A stretch of DNA of 64,000 nt from Aristolochia californica (lineage: Eukaryota; Streptophyta; Magnoliopsida; Piperales; Aristolochiaceae): positions 18,137,981-18,201,980 of the forward strand of contig JARWKL010000008.1 in the NCBI GenBank assembly GCA_029961685.1. Reading direction: 5' to 3'. Positions 11,701 through 22,033 of the stretch are shown here, piece after piece (position 1 is the stretch's first letter; each line of letters starts with the position of its first letter). Made by a program: the position numbers and the translations under genes. The notes under the pieces were generated by a model. The model was not told where the DNA came from. It worked only from the letters and a program-made list of their open reading frames with translations, and did not search any database.

Positions 11701-14642
11701 CTTTAAATTCTATCCATACATAAACTCTAAAATTTTCATTTTTTTGTGATCTATTTTTACATTTTATCTCTTTTTTTTTTACAAGATGAAGGGAAAGAAG
11801 AAACTAAAGTTTTGATTTAAGAAAAAAGTATATATCTAAAAAGGAAATGCACAATGCACAAATGTACAGAGAGATAATTCCAAAAAGTGTCTATAATTTT
11901 TAGGGATTGTAAACATTTTTAAGTTTCTATATATCAAGTTTTGTAATCATCGGGAAAAGGGGGAGGCTGGTATTTTTAACTGAGTGTTGACTCGCAAGCC
12001 ACAAGTCATTCCTTACAAAAATATAGCCCGTTACGCATGATAAATAACTTTACAATTATCTATGATTTTTAGGTCTGCTTTTTTTTAATGGGCAAAATAG
12101 TGGCTTGTTTGACTTGGGTAAATATCTCACCGCATGTTCACTTGAGAATTTAGTGTTATTCTCTTGAAAAGGTTTGGATCTATAGATCATTTAAATCTTT
12201 AACATGTTTCAAGCATGCATATCCATTTTCTAAATATGTGTAGAAATATTTCTTTCTTAAAAAATTCCAAGCAATTAGGGTTGAACTAGTGGAATTTCCC
12301 TAAAGTTTGATAACAAAACTTTTGTGTTCATTTGTGGTGTGTGAATGAATTTTATTTACTTACATTTGTTATTGCTATAAATTCTTTCCTTACATAAACT
12401 CTAAAATTTTAATTTTGTTGTGATCTATTTGCCGTTTATCTCTTTTTTCATTTACAAGATTAAGGGAAAGTGAAAAGTCAAATTTCGATTTAAGAAAAAT
12501 TTATATATCCAAAATGGAAATGCTCAATGCACAAATGCAGAGAGAGATAATTCCAAAAGTGTCTTTAATTTTTAGGGATTGTAAACTCTTTTTAGTCTTT
12601 ATATATTTGGTTTTGCAATCGTCTGAAAAAGAGGGAGGCGGGGGATTTATAATTGAGTGTTGACTCCCAATCCATAAGTCATTCCTTTCAAAAATATACC
12701 TCGTTACGCATGATAAATCACTTTCCAATCATCTATGATCGTTAGGTCAGCTTTTTGTAAATGGGCAAAATAATGGCTTGTTTGACTTGGGTAAATATCC
12801 CATCGCACGTTCACTTAAGAATTTAATGTTATTCTCTTTAAAAGGTTTGGATCCAACGATCATTTTCATCTTTAACATGTTTCAAGCATCCATATCTATT
12901 TTTAAAAACATGTGTACAAAAATCTCTTTCTTAAAAAATTCCAAGCTAGAAGGGTTGAAGTAGTGGAATTTCCCAAACTTGGATAACTAAACTTTTGTGT
13001 TCATTTGTGGTGTCCGAATAAATTTTCTTTACATACATTTGTTATTGACTTAAATTCTTTCCATACCTAAACTCCAAAATTTTCATTTTATTGTGATCTA
13101 TTTGCCTTTTATCTCTTTTTTTGTTTACATGATGAAGGGAAAGTGAAAATTCAAGTTTTGATTTAAGAAAAAAGTAATCTAAAATGGAAATGCACTATGA
13201 AAAAAATGTAGAGAGAGATAATTCAAAAAAGTGTCTGCAATTTTTAGGGATTATAAACACTTTGTAGTTTTTATATATCAGATTTTGCAATAGTTGGGAA
13301 AAGGGGGAGGTGGGGGAATTTTAACTGAGTGTTGACTCCCAATCCATAAGTCTTTTCTTTAAAAAATATAGCCAGTTACGCATGATAAATTACTTTACAA
13401 TCATCTTTGATCATTAGGTCAGGTTTTTGTTAATGGGCAAAATAATGGCTTGTTTGACTCGGGTAAATATCCCACCACACGTTCACTTGATAATTTAATG
13501 CTATTCTCTTTAAAAGGTTTGAATTCATAGGTCATTTTCATTTTTAACATGTTTGAAGCATGCATATCCTTTTTTTAAAACATGTGTATAAAAATCTCTT
13601 TCTTATAAAATTCCAAGCCAATAGGGTTGAACTAGTGGAATTTTCGAAACTTGGATAACAAAACTTTTGTGTTCATTTGTGGTGTGTGAATAAATTTTCT
13701 TTACATATATTTGTTATTGGTTTAAATTATTTTCATACATAAACTCTAAAAGTTTCATTTTGTTGTGATCTATTTTTCCTTTTATCTCTTTTTTTGTTTA
13801 CGAGATGAAGGTAAAGTGAAAACTCAAGTTTTGATTTAAGAAATAAATATACATGTAAAACAGAAATGCACAATTCAAAAATATAGGGAGAAAATGTGTC
13901 TATAATTTTAAGTGATTGTAAACTCTTTTTAGTTTTTATATATCAAGTTTTGCAATCGTTGGGAAAAGGGGGAGGCAAGAGATTTTTAACAGAGTGTTGG
14001 CTCCCAATCCATAAGTCATTCCTTAAAAAAATATACACTGTTACGCATGATAAATCACTTTACAATCTTCTATTATCGTTAGGTCAGCTTTTTGTAAATG
14101 GGCAAAATAATGGTTTGTTTGACTTGGGTACATATCCCACCGCACGTTCACTTGAGAATTTAATGTTATTCTCTTTAAAAGGTTTGGATCCATAGGTCAT
14201 TTGCATCTTTAACATGTTTCAAGCATGCCTATCCATTTTTTAAAACATGTGTAGAGAAATCTCTTTCTTATATAATTCCAAGCCATTAGGGTTGGACTAG
14301 TGGAATTTCCCAAACTTGGATAACAAAAATTTTGTGTTCATTTGTGGTGTGTGAATAAATTTTCTTTACTTACATTTGTCATTGAATTAAATTATTTCCT
14401 TACATAAATTCTTAAAATTTCATTTTGTTGTGATCCATTTGCCTTTTATCTCTCTTTTTGTTTACGAGATGAAAGGAAAGTGAAAACTCTAGTTTCGATT
14501 TAATAAAAAATTATATATCTAAAAAGGAAATGTACAATGCACAAATTTTGAGAGAGATAATTCCAAAAAGAGTTTGTAACTTTTAGGGATTGTAAACTCT
14601 TTTTAGTTTTTCTATATCTGGTTTTGCAATCGTTGGGAAAAA

Positions 14643-14653
14643 GGGGGGGGGGG
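14643..14653 (+). repeat. G11 run in satellite G-rich tract
   Basis: Eleven consecutive G replace the usual interrupted tract (GGGGGAGGCGGGGG) at its normal monomer position, just before GATTTTTAACTGAG. Confidence 0.95.
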
Positions 14654-14777
14654 TGATTTTTAACTGAGGGTTGACTTCCAATCCATAAGTCATTCCTTAC
14701 AAAAATATAGCCCATTACACATAATAAATCACTTTACAATCATCTATGATTGTTAGGTCAGCTTTTTGTAAACGGGA

Positions 14778-14782
14778 AAAAT
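14778..14782. repeat. Probable target-site duplication, left copy (AAAAT)
   Basis: AAAAT precedes the compound element; ACAAT follows it at 18379-18383. Four of five bases agree, and the satellite reads on in phase across the insertion (GGG-AAAAT to AATGGCTTG). Confidence 0.65.
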
Positions 14783-15179
14783 TGTTACAGTCCCGGATCT
14801 GACACAAAGATTCTTTGGGAGGATCTGGGATCTGCTACGGGTTATGGGTCTTCCAAGCATTACTTTAGGGATAGTAGGAAGACATGGGGTAGACGAAGAT
14901 CAATGGAGGATGAAAAATATGTGGGTTTTTAAGGAAAACCCTAACCTCGGATCTCACCTCTTTACACTAGATTTAACCTAATTCTTAATACTTCAATGCT
15001 TGTGTTTCTCATTACTCATATCCCTTAAATAGGGTTCACCCAGTTAGGGTTTAAGATAAAATATTACAAAAATACCCCTATAAATAAATAGTCGAAAAAT
15101 ACCCATGTGGCCTAAAACTAAAATAAATAAGGTAAATTAAAGAAAACACTAAAATAATAATGTTATTGCGTGCATAACA
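14783..15179 (-). repeat. Left outer LTR of compound element
   Basis: Plus strand reads TGTTACAGTCCCGG to GCGTGCATAACA. On the minus strand it is a normal LTR, TGTTATGCACGC to GTAACA. It aligns with both LTRs of the element at 21245-23606, sharing GACACAAAGATTC-like, GTAGTAGGAAGACATGGGG and TAGATTTAACCTAATTC blocks, but its middle is rearranged relative to them. Confidence 0.85.
15021..15034 (-). promoter_or_regulatory. TATA-like box in left outer LTR
   Basis: Minus strand CCTATTTAAGGG, equivalent to the boxes at 16691-16704 and 18210-18222 in the plus-strand LTRs and kept in the element at 23436-23444. Conservation across LTRs supports a promoter role; no transcript evidence is available. 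Confidence 0.4.
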
Positions 15180-15215
15180 TTACACTCCCCTTCGAAGACG
15201 AGCTTGCCCTCAAGC
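15180..15215 (-). other. Polypurine tract of left half
   Basis: On the minus strand, CTTCGAAGGGGAGTGTAA ends directly at the LTR start. The preceding GAGCTTGAGGGCAAGCTCG forms an inverted repeat that is also kept near 17974 and 21700. Confidence 0.65.
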
Positions 15216-15383
15216 TCAAAAATAGTGTCTGTATCCCGACGTCTCCACCGGTGCCAAAGTAGCATCCGCGATAGCTATGACCCCCCCTCTATTTGCCCAA
15301 CTTTTTTTTGGGCCGGTCTGAGTTAACCTGGGTTGACTCGGTTCAGGAACCCTGGTCCGGCTTGCGACTCAGCGGATAGTGCC

Positions 15384-15416
15384 GATTAAATTTTCCTAAA
15401 TTAGGAAAATTTAATC
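15384..15416. repeat. Perfect 33-bp palindrome
   Basis: Arms GATTAAATTTTCCTAA and TTAGGAAAATTTAATC around a single A. A palindrome with the same core occurs at the corresponding subterminal place in the other two family members (17786-17814 and 21974-21998). Confidence 0.9.
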
Positions 15417-15497
15417 GGGCCCCTTCTTCCTCCTACAGCAAATCCTGAACAGGGCTGGAGCCGGTAATTGCGGAAGCGTTGCCAATTGGTCATCTAC

Positions 15498-15930
15498 TGG
15501 AATGTCGCTGACGGGTCTTCTCCACTGGAATGTTGCTGACGGTCTTCTGTGGAAATTTTGTCGACAGTCTTCTGCTGGAATGTCGCCGATGGTTCTTCTG
15601 TTGGAATGTCGTCGACAGGTCTTCTGCTGAATTGTCGCCGACCGATCTTCTTCTGAATTGTCGTTGACGGTCGTCTGCGGAAATGTCACCGACAAAATCT
15701 CCTTCTTCTCCGGTGGTGAAGATCAGCCTGTTGGGGCTTCGCTTCACCACTGGGAGAGTTGCCGAGACAGAGGCCTCTCGGAATGTTGTTGATGGTTCTG
15801 CTGGAATGTCGCCGACGGGTCTTTCACTGAATTGTCGCAGACGGTCTTCTGCAGAAATGTCGCCAACAATCTTCTGTTGGAATGTCGCCGACAGTTCTTC
15901 TATTGGAATGTCACCGAACAGGGCAAAATT
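15498..15930. repeat. Degenerate ~26-bp minisatellite
   Basis: Units resembling TGGAATGTCGCCGACGGTC followed by TTCTG start at 15498, 15526, 15550, 15576, 15602, 15628, 15654 and about 15678, mostly 26 bp apart (range 24-28). A second run of similar units lies at about 15780-15930 beyond a unit-free stretch. The repeat removes stops in several frames, which explains the long but meaningless minus-strand frames (94 and 160 codons) across it. Confidence 0.85.
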
Positions 15931-16279
15931 TTCACCGATGGAGTCTCGTGCTGCTCCTGCGATCACTAGCACCCCTTGGAGGCTTCACCAATTAGAATTT
16001 TTTTGAGACAGACTCTCGGAAATATTTCCTGGTAGGAATGGCCGGGAAATATTTCCCCTCCCATGCGGAATGGAGTGTGGCTGCGTGCATAATAGCAGCT
16101 TGCCATGAGTAGGGAAGGACTGATTTCAAGGTCGTGGCAGATAACCCTTTTTCCTTTTCTACGTCCGGCTCTAGAGACGAATTTTTTGATTTTTCCGGCC
16201 ATGGGCCGTTCTGCCCATTCGAGGTAGCTTCTGCTACCTCTTGTGTGCATATGTGGTCGGAGATTTGAGGTCGTGTAAC

Positions 16280-16405
16280 TTATTTTGCTGCAGCAATGAG
16301 TTCCTCCTTTGCATAATGTTCAATGGAAGCATCTAATCGTGCTCGTAATTCCTCAAATTCCTTTCCCATAGCAATCCATCTTTCTTGGGATATAGAATAA
16401 CCCAT
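16280..16405 (-). pseudogene. Short leader ORF of the left half, gag-like position
   Basis: A 41-codon frame begins at an ATG 10 nt after the primer-binding site and reads MGYSISQERWIAMGKEFEEL at its start, ending IEHYAKEELIAAAK then a stop. The element at 21245-23606 has the same start (MGYSISQERWIAMGK) and, after a small frameshift, the same DVSIEHYGREKLVAAAK end, where it continues through Gln instead of stopping. Past the stop, both elements still share PQIS and a GQN-PWP block, so this was probably a longer protein. The position is where Gag starts, but no Gag motif or zinc knuckle is visible; the function is unknown. Confidence 0.5.
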
Positions 16406-16414
16406 TGTGTTCCC

Positions 16415-16426
16415 GCTCTGATACCA
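16415..16426 (-). other. Primer-binding site of left half
   Basis: Minus strand TGGTATCAGAGC, two bases from the LTR end at 16429. It matches initiator tRNA-Met priming and shows that the left half runs on the minus strand. Confidence 0.88.
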
Positions 16427-16428
16427 AT

Positions 16429-16860
16429 TGTTACGGTCCCAGATCTGACACGTGAGAAAGATGATGACAATGAATAAGAATGGGATGATCGAGCTTTGAA
16501 GGAAGCTCGACCTGGCTCAATGCATGGCATAACATTATTATTTTAGTTGTTTTCATTAATTTATTTTATTTTATTTTATTTTTAGATTACATTGATTTTT
16601 AGGAATATTTTATTTATAAGGGTATTTTTTTAATATTTCATTTATAGTGGTATTTTTAGAATATTTTATTGGAAACCCTAACCGGGTGAACCCTATTTAA
16701 GGGGTAAGAATAATGAGAAACACAAGCATTGAGTATTGAAGTTAATTTAGAGTAAGCTTAGAGTAAATAGGTCAGATTCTCCCTTTGAGATCCAGGTCAA
16801 TCATCACATTCCTATTCATCGTCATCGTTTTCCTCACATGTCAGATCTGGGACCGTAACA
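16429..16860. repeat. Central chimeric LTR block
   Basis: This 432-bp block starts TGTTACGGTCCC and ends GGGACCGTAACA. About the first 80 bp are an inverted U5 end belonging to the minus-strand element (GATCTGACACGTGAGAAAG mirrors the CTCACATGTCAGATC end). From about 16519 (TGCATGGCATAACATT) it is a plus-strand LTR that aligns with 18032-18378. The block therefore has terminal inverted repeats of roughly 75 bp, and each end faces its own primer-binding site. Confidence 0.85.
16691..16704 (+). promoter_or_regulatory. TATA-like box in central plus-strand LTR
   Basis: CCCTATTTAAGGGG lies about 160 nt before the LTR end and is repeated at 18210-18222 in the right outer LTR. It is the plus-strand form of the boxes in the minus-strand LTRs. 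Confidence 0.42.
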
Positions 16861-16862
16861 AC

Positions 16863-16874
16863 TGGTATCAGAAT
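16863..16874 (+). other. Primer-binding site of right half
   Basis: TGGTATCAGAAT, two bases after the LTR end. The first ten bases match initiator tRNA-Met; the last two differ from the usual GC. The following GGAACACGATG mirrors GGAACACAATG in the left half. Confidence 0.8.
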
Positions 16875-16883
16875 AGGAACACG

Positions 16884-17513
16884 ATGCCCATTGAAGACCC
16901 ATATTTGGTGATGCACAGACAAGTCCATGAAATCGCTGAAGATGGTGACACGCCGGAAAGTATACAGATGTGGCGTGCTGGTTGGGTGCAATATTGGCTG
17001 ACGACGGTGTACAGAGAGGCATTCCTCAGAGAAGATATCTCCGATGAAGTTAAATTATGGCGAATGAAGAGGTATAGAGAGACATCCCATGGAAAAACTG
17101 TCTCTGACGGGAAAAAGGGTAATGCAGAGGCTTTGGCTTCGTTCCTCTTCCGGCAGAGACTCCTGCGGAGGATTTGGGGGAAACCTCAAATCCAGATTCA
17201 CCCCAAACGCTTCAGCACCACCATCCACCAGCGCCGACCACCTGCGTCGATTCCGCAACGGCGACCTCCGAAATTGGGGACTCAACATGTCCCAAATCGG
17301 AATGATATCACGAAATCCCTTTGGCGACACCCACGGAAGACCGTTTCCAGGTCCCCCCTCAAGTCCGAAAGCTTGCCCTTTCGGAAGAGATTTCTGAAAT
17401 CCCGAAATCAAACCTCGACTGCTCACGGCAAACCACACTCCGTTCCAAATGGGAGAGGGAAACTTTTCCAGCCATTTCGACCAGGAAATATTTCTGCGAG
17501 CACACTGTCTTAG
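16884..17513 (+). pseudogene. Right-half ORF of unknown function
   Basis: The longest open frame of the compound element, about 209 residues from the ATG that sits 9 nt after the primer-binding site, in the same place as the left-half leader ORF. The first 70 residues (starting MPIEDPYLVMHRQVHEIAED, with MWRAGWVQYWLTTVYREAFL soon after) look like normal, acidic-to-mixed protein. The rest is Arg/Pro/Ser-rich low-complexity translation, more like read-through of non-coding DNA. There is no zinc knuckle, protease or RT motif. A segment near 17459-17500 matches the left half best in another frame (FPAIPTRKYF against FPAISTRKYF), so the original frame has slipped. It may be a Gag remnant, but this is not shown. 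Confidence 0.35.
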
Positions 17514-17785
17514 CAAATTTTCAAGCGGCAAAGCCTCCAAGGGCTGTTGTTCACTGCCGGAGCAGCAGGAGACTCAATCGGCAAAATATCTGCACCGTAC
17601 GGTGTCATGAGGACGGCATACGGCCATCGCCTTCCTTAGTCGGTGCCATGAGGGAAGGAGCCGAGGTTCTTGCAATGTCCGACGGCCGTTCTGTTTGGGA
17701 TCGGCATGAGGATGAGGAAAATTTACGATTTCCCTAAAAGACCCATCAGCGAAATTTCCGCCGAAGGAGGAAGATGACTCCCGAT

Positions 17786-17814
17786 TCAAATTTTCCTAAG
17801 TTAGGAAAATTTGA
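17786..17814. repeat. 29-bp palindrome, right half
   Basis: Arms TCAAATTTTCCTAA and TTAGGAAAATTTGA around one G. Same core as 15384-15416 and 21974-21998, and followed by the same GTCAACC/GGTCAACTC tract towards the LTR. Confidence 0.9.
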
Positions 17815-17989
17815 TCAGTGCAGGAAGCTGAGTCGCGTGCAGGACCGGGTTTCCAGAATTGAGTCAACCTAGGCCAACTCAAACTGGGTCAACTCTGAAA
17901 AAAAAAATGTTATTCGCTGGCTTGAGGCTCTCCGATACCGTAGTTGACACTTGCGCAGACACTGCTTCCGAGCTTGGGGACAAGCTCGT

Positions 17990-18007
17990 CTTCCAGGGGC
18001 TATGTAA
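17990..18007 (+). other. Polypurine-tract position of right half
   Basis: CCAGGGGCTATGTAA directly precedes the LTR start, after the inverted repeat GAGCTTGGGGACAAGCTC. It corresponds to GAAGGGGAGTGTAA in the left half but is interrupted by pyrimidines. Confidence 0.5.
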
Positions 18008-18378
18008 TGTTATGCACACAATAACATTAAAATGTTATGCATGGCATAACATTATTATTTTAGTTGTTTTCTTTAATTTATTTTATTTTATTTCAGTTTT
18101 AGGTTACAGGGATATTTTAGGAATATTTTATTTATAGGGGTATATTTTTAATATTTTATTTATAGGGGTATTTTTAGAATATTTTATTGTAAACCCAAAC
18201 CGGGTGAACCCTATTTAAGGGGTAAGAGTAGTGAGAAACACAAGCATTGAGTTTTGAAGTTAATTTAGAGTAAGCTTAGAGTAAACTGGACGGATTCTCC
18301 CTTTGAGATCCAGGTCAATCATCACATTCCTATTCATCGTCATCGTCTTCCTCACGTGTCAGATCTGGGACCGTAACA
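18008..18378 (+). repeat. Right outer LTR of compound element
   Basis: Begins TGTTATGCACACAATAACA, has a second TGTTATGCATGGCATAACA start-like palindrome at 18032, and ends GGGACCGTAACA. From 18032 it aligns with the central plus-strand LTR over its whole length. The first 24 bp may be a duplicated LTR start. Confidence 0.85.
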
Positions 18379-21244
18379 ACAATAATGGCTTGTTTGAATC
18401 TGGTAAATATACCAACACACGTTCACTTGAGAATTTAATGTTATTCTTTTTAAAGGGTTTGGATACATAGGTCATTTGCATCTTCAACATGTTTCAAGCA
18501 TGCATATCCATTTTTTAAAACATGTGTAGAAAAATCTCTTTTTTATAAAATTCCAAGCCATTAGAGTTGAACTAGTGAAATTTCCAAAAATTGGATAAAA
18601 AAACATTTGTGTTCATTTGTGGTGTGTGAATAAATTTTATTTACTTACATTTGTTATTACTTTAAATTCTAATTTTCATTTTGTTCTAATCTATTTGCCT
18701 TTTATCTCTTTTTGTTGCTTACTAGATGAAGGGAAAGTGAAAACTCAAGTTTCGATTTAAGAAAAAAGTATACATCTAAAATTGAAATGCACAATGCACA
18801 AATATAGAGAGAGATAATTCAAAAAAGTGTCTGTAATTATTAGGGATTGCAAACTCTTTTTAGTTTTTATCTATCAGGTTTTGCAATCCTCGAGAAAAGG
18901 GGGAGGTGGAGGATTTTTAACTGAGTGTTGACTCCTAATCCATAAGTCATTCCTTACAAAAATATAGCCCCTTAAGCATGATAAATCACTATACAATCAT
19001 CTATGATCGTTAGGTTAGCTTTCTGTGAATGGGCAAAATAGTGGCTTGTTTGACTCGGGTAAATATCCCTTTGCACGTTCACTTGAGAATTTAATGTTAT
19101 AGGTCATTTGCATCTTTATTATGTTTCAAGCATGCATATCCATTTTTTATAACATGTGTACAAAAATCTCTTTCTTATAAAATTCATATCCATTAGAGCT
19201 GAACTAGTGAAATTTCTCAAACTTGGATAACAAAACATTTGTGTTCATTTGTGGTGTGTGAATAAATTTTCTTTACTTACATTTTTATTGCTTTAAATTG
19301 TTTCCATATATAAACTCTCAAATATTCATTTTGTTGCGATCTATTTGCCTTTTATCTCTTTTTTGTTTAGGAGAAGTAGGGAAAGGGAAAACTCAAGTTT
19401 TGATTTTGGAAAAAAGTATTATTCTAAAATGGAAATTCACTATGCACAAATGTAGAGAGAGATAATTCCAAAAAGTGTCTGTAATTTTTAGGGCTGTAAA
19501 CTCTTTTTAGTTTTTATATATCAGGTTATGCAATCATCGGGAAAAGAAGGAGGCGGGGGATTTTTAACTGAGTGTGTACTCCCAATCCATTAGTCATTCC
19601 TTACAAAAAAATAGCCCGTTATGCATGATAAATCACTTTACAATCATCAATGATCGTTAGGTCAGCTTTTTGTAAATGGGCAAAATAATGGTTTGTTTGA
19701 CTCGAGTAAATATCCCACCTCACGTTCACTTGAGAATTTAATGTTATTCTCTTTAAAAGGTTTGAATCCATTGGTCATTTGCATCTTTAACATGTTTCAA
19801 GCATGCATATCCATTTTTTAAAACATGTGTAGAAAAATCTCTTTCTTATAAAATTCCAAGCTATTAGGGTTCAACTAGTGGAATTTCTCAAACTTGGATA
19901 ACAAAGATTTTGTGTACATTTGTGGTGTGTGAATAAATTTTCTTTACTTACATTTGTTATTCCTTTCAATTCATTCCATACATAAACTTTAAAATTTTTA
20001 TTTTGATGTGATCTATTTGCCTTTTATCTCTTTTTTTGTTTACAAGATGAAGGGAAGTTAAAACTCAAATTTTGATTTAAGAAAAAAGTATTCATCTAAA
20101 ATTGAAATGCACAATGCACAAATTTAGAGAGAGATAATTGAAAAACGTGTATGCAATTTTTAGGGATTATAAACACTTTGTAGATTTTATAAATCAGATT
20201 TTGCAATAGTCGGGAAAAGGGGGACGCGGGGGATTTTTAAGTTAGTGTTGACTCCCATTCCGTAAGTCATTCCTTACATAAATATAGCCCGTTACACATG
20301 ATTAATCACATTACAATCATCTATGATTGTTAGGTAAGCTTTTTGTAAATGGGCAAAATAATGGCTTGTTTGACTCCTGTAAATATCCCACCGCACATTC
20401 ACTTGAGAATTTAATGTTATTCTCTTTAAAAGGTTTGTATCCATAGGTCATTTGCATCTTTAACATGTGTCAAGCTTGCATATCCATTTTTTAAAACATT
20501 TGTAGAAAAATCTCCTTCTTATAAAATTCCATGTCATCAGGGTTGAACTAGTGGAATTTCCCAAACTTGGATAACAAAACTTTTGTGTTCATTTGTGGTG
20601 TGTGAATTAATTTTATTTACTTACATTTTTTATTGCTTTAAATTATTTCCATACATAAACTCTAATTTTTTTTTTTTGTGATCAATTTGCCATATATCTA
20701 TTTTTTTGTTTACAAGATGACGGGAAAGTGAAAACACAAGTTTTGATTTAAGATAAAGTTATATATCTAAAATGGAAATGCACAATGCACAAATGTTGAG
20801 AGTGATAAGACTAAAAAGTGTCTGTAATTTTTAGGGATTGTAAACTCTTTTAGTTATTATATATCAGGTTTTGCAAATGTCGGGAAAGGGGGGAGGCAGG
20901 GGATTTCTTACTCAGTGTTGATGCCCAATCTATAAGTCAATCCTGACAAAAATATAGCCATTTAAGCATGTTAAATCACTTTACAATCATCAATGATCGT
21001 TAGGTCAACTTTTGTAAATGGGCAAAATAATGACTTGTTTGACTTAAGTAAATATCCCATTGCATGTTCACTTGAGAATTTAATGTTATTCTCTTTAAAA
21101 GGTTTGGATCCCTAGGTCATTTGCATCTTGAACATGTTTCAAGCATGCATATCCATTTTTTAAAACATGTGCAGAAAAATCACTTTCTTATAAAATTTCA
21201 AGCTAGTAGGGTTGAACTAGTGGAATTTCCAAAACTTGGATAAT
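18379..21244. repeat. Satellite array, block 2
   Basis: About four full monomers of the same ~670-bp satellite, continuing in phase after the compound element. The copy near 19100 lacks about 25-30 bp around the GGTTTGGATCC landmark. The copy at about 20145 carries the diagnostic variant GTATGCAATTTTTAGGG followed by ATAAACACTTTGTAG, shared with copies near 13240, 26871, 27545, 29568 and 30240. No gene seen. Confidence 0.97.
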
Positions 21245-21671
21245 GGTACGGTCCCAGATCTGACACAAGGATTCTTTGGGAGGATTTGGGGTCTGCCACG
21301 GGTTACGGGTCTTCCAGGCATCACCGTAGGGGTAGTAGGAAGACATGGGGAAGACGAAAACGAAAGATCAAGCCTAAGGGAAGCTTGATGACCTTAGAGC
21401 TCATTGAGGAGAACTCTAAGCCTCTCTACGCTAGATTTAACCTAATTCTTAATACTTCAATGCTTTCTTTTCTCATTACTCTTACCCCTTAAAAAGGGTT
21501 CACCCTGTTAGGGTTTAATAAAATATTACATAAATATCCCTATGAATAAAATATTCCAAAAATATCCCTATTAATAAATAATTCAAAAAATACCCCTATG
21601 GCCTAAAACTGAAATAAAATAAAGTAAATTAATAAATCAACTAAAATAATAATTTTATTGCGTGCATAACA
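21245..21671 (-). repeat. 3' LTR (left copy) of third family member
   Basis: Runs from TGGTACGGTCCCAG to GCGTGCATAACA, about 427 bp. It pairs with 23192-23606 over long identical stretches (for example GTAGTAGGAAGACATGGGG and TAGATTTAACCTAATTC). Confidence 0.88.
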
Positions 21672-21807
21672 TTACACCCCCCTTGGAAGACGAGCTTGTC
21701 CTCAAGCTCGGAAGTAGTGTCTGTATGCTGACGTCTCCACCGGTGCCGAAGTAGCATCTGCGATAGCAATGATCACCCTTCAGGATGCCAAATTTTTTTG
21801 TTTTTTT

Positions 21808-21972
21808 GGCCCGGTTTGGGTTAACCTGGGTTGACTCGGTTCAGGAACCCGGTCCGGCGCACGACCCACCTTCTGGACACGATTTTTTTTTTTTTTTGGC
21901 CCGATCCGTGTTAACCTGGTTAACTCGGTTTAGGAACCCGGTCCAGCGCATGACTCAGCTTCGTGCCCTGAT
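21808..21972. repeat. Two-copy direct repeat, 90-bp offset
   Basis: Copies starting GGCCCGGTTTGGGTTAACC (21808) and GGCCCGATCCGTGTTAACC (21898), each preceded by a long T run. The compound element has a single copy of this tract at each of its ends (near 15312 and, inverted, near 17850-17895), so duplication is specific to this member. Confidence 0.75.
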
Positions 21973-21973
21973 G

Positions 21974-21998
21974 AAATTTTCCTAACTTAGGAAAATTT
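21974..21998. repeat. 25-bp palindrome, third family member
   Basis: Arms AAATTTTCCTAA and TTAGGAAAATTT around one C, at the same subterminal position as in the other members. Confidence 0.9.
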
Positions 21999-22033
21999 GA
22001 ATTGAACCATCTTCTTCCTCCTTCGGCGGAAAT

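Larger units (their letters stand above)
5792..14782. repeat. Satellite array, block 1 (~670-bp monomer)
   Basis: About 13 tandem copies of an AT-rich monomer. Each copy has the same landmarks in order: a GTGGTGTGTGAATAAA block, a pyrimidine tract before TTTACGAGATGAAGGG, GCACAATGCACAAATGTAGA, a G-rich tract GGGAAAAGGGGGAGGC, TTGACTCCCAATCCATAAGT, CTATGATCGTTAGGTCA, TTGACTCGGGTAAATATCCC, a GGTTTGGATCCATAGGTCAT block holding a BamHI site, CAAGCATGCATATCC and GTTGAACTAGTGGAATTTC. The GGTTTGGAT landmark recurs near 6315, 6966, 7540, 8211, 8873, 9540, 10148, 10824, 11499, 12171, 12846, 13517 and 14181, so full copies are about 670-674 bp. Copies near 7300 and 10080 have internal deletions of roughly 95 and 65 bp. 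I see no gene here; open frames are short and interrupted in the consensus. Confidence 0.97.
14783..18378. mobile_element. Compound head-to-head LTR element with inverted terminal LTRs
   Basis: The 3,596-bp insertion starts TGTTACAGTCCC and ends GGGACCGTAACA, so both outer ends are the same (U5) end of one LTR type. Reading left to right: a minus-strand LTR, purine tract and interior of a minus-strand element, its primer-binding site, an 80-bp stub of its second LTR, then a nearly full plus-strand LTR, a plus-strand primer-binding site, a different interior, a purine tract and a plus-strand LTR. Two related elements are thus fused back to back. A 4/5-matching duplication flanks the whole unit, and the satellite resumes in phase, which favours a single insertion of the composite. 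Neither interior encodes recognisable gag-pol. It belongs to the same family as 21245-23606. Confidence 0.85.

Noticed and set aside
12105..12125. CENP-B-box-like motif CTTGTTTGACTCGGG, present in most monomers
   Set aside because: Only seven of nine core bases match, and a match that loose is expected about once or twice in a monomer of this length by chance.
15411..15972. Minus-strand frames of 94 and 160 codons with repeated GDISAED-like peptides
   Set aside because: They lie on a 26-bp minisatellite whose period is not a multiple of three, so open frames appear in several registers by chance.
14783..18378. Reading the insertion as a DNA transposon with long terminal inverted repeats
   Set aside because: Ends are TG/CA LTR ends with adjacent purine tracts, tRNA-Met primer-binding sites inside, a 5-bp duplication, and no transposase-like frame.
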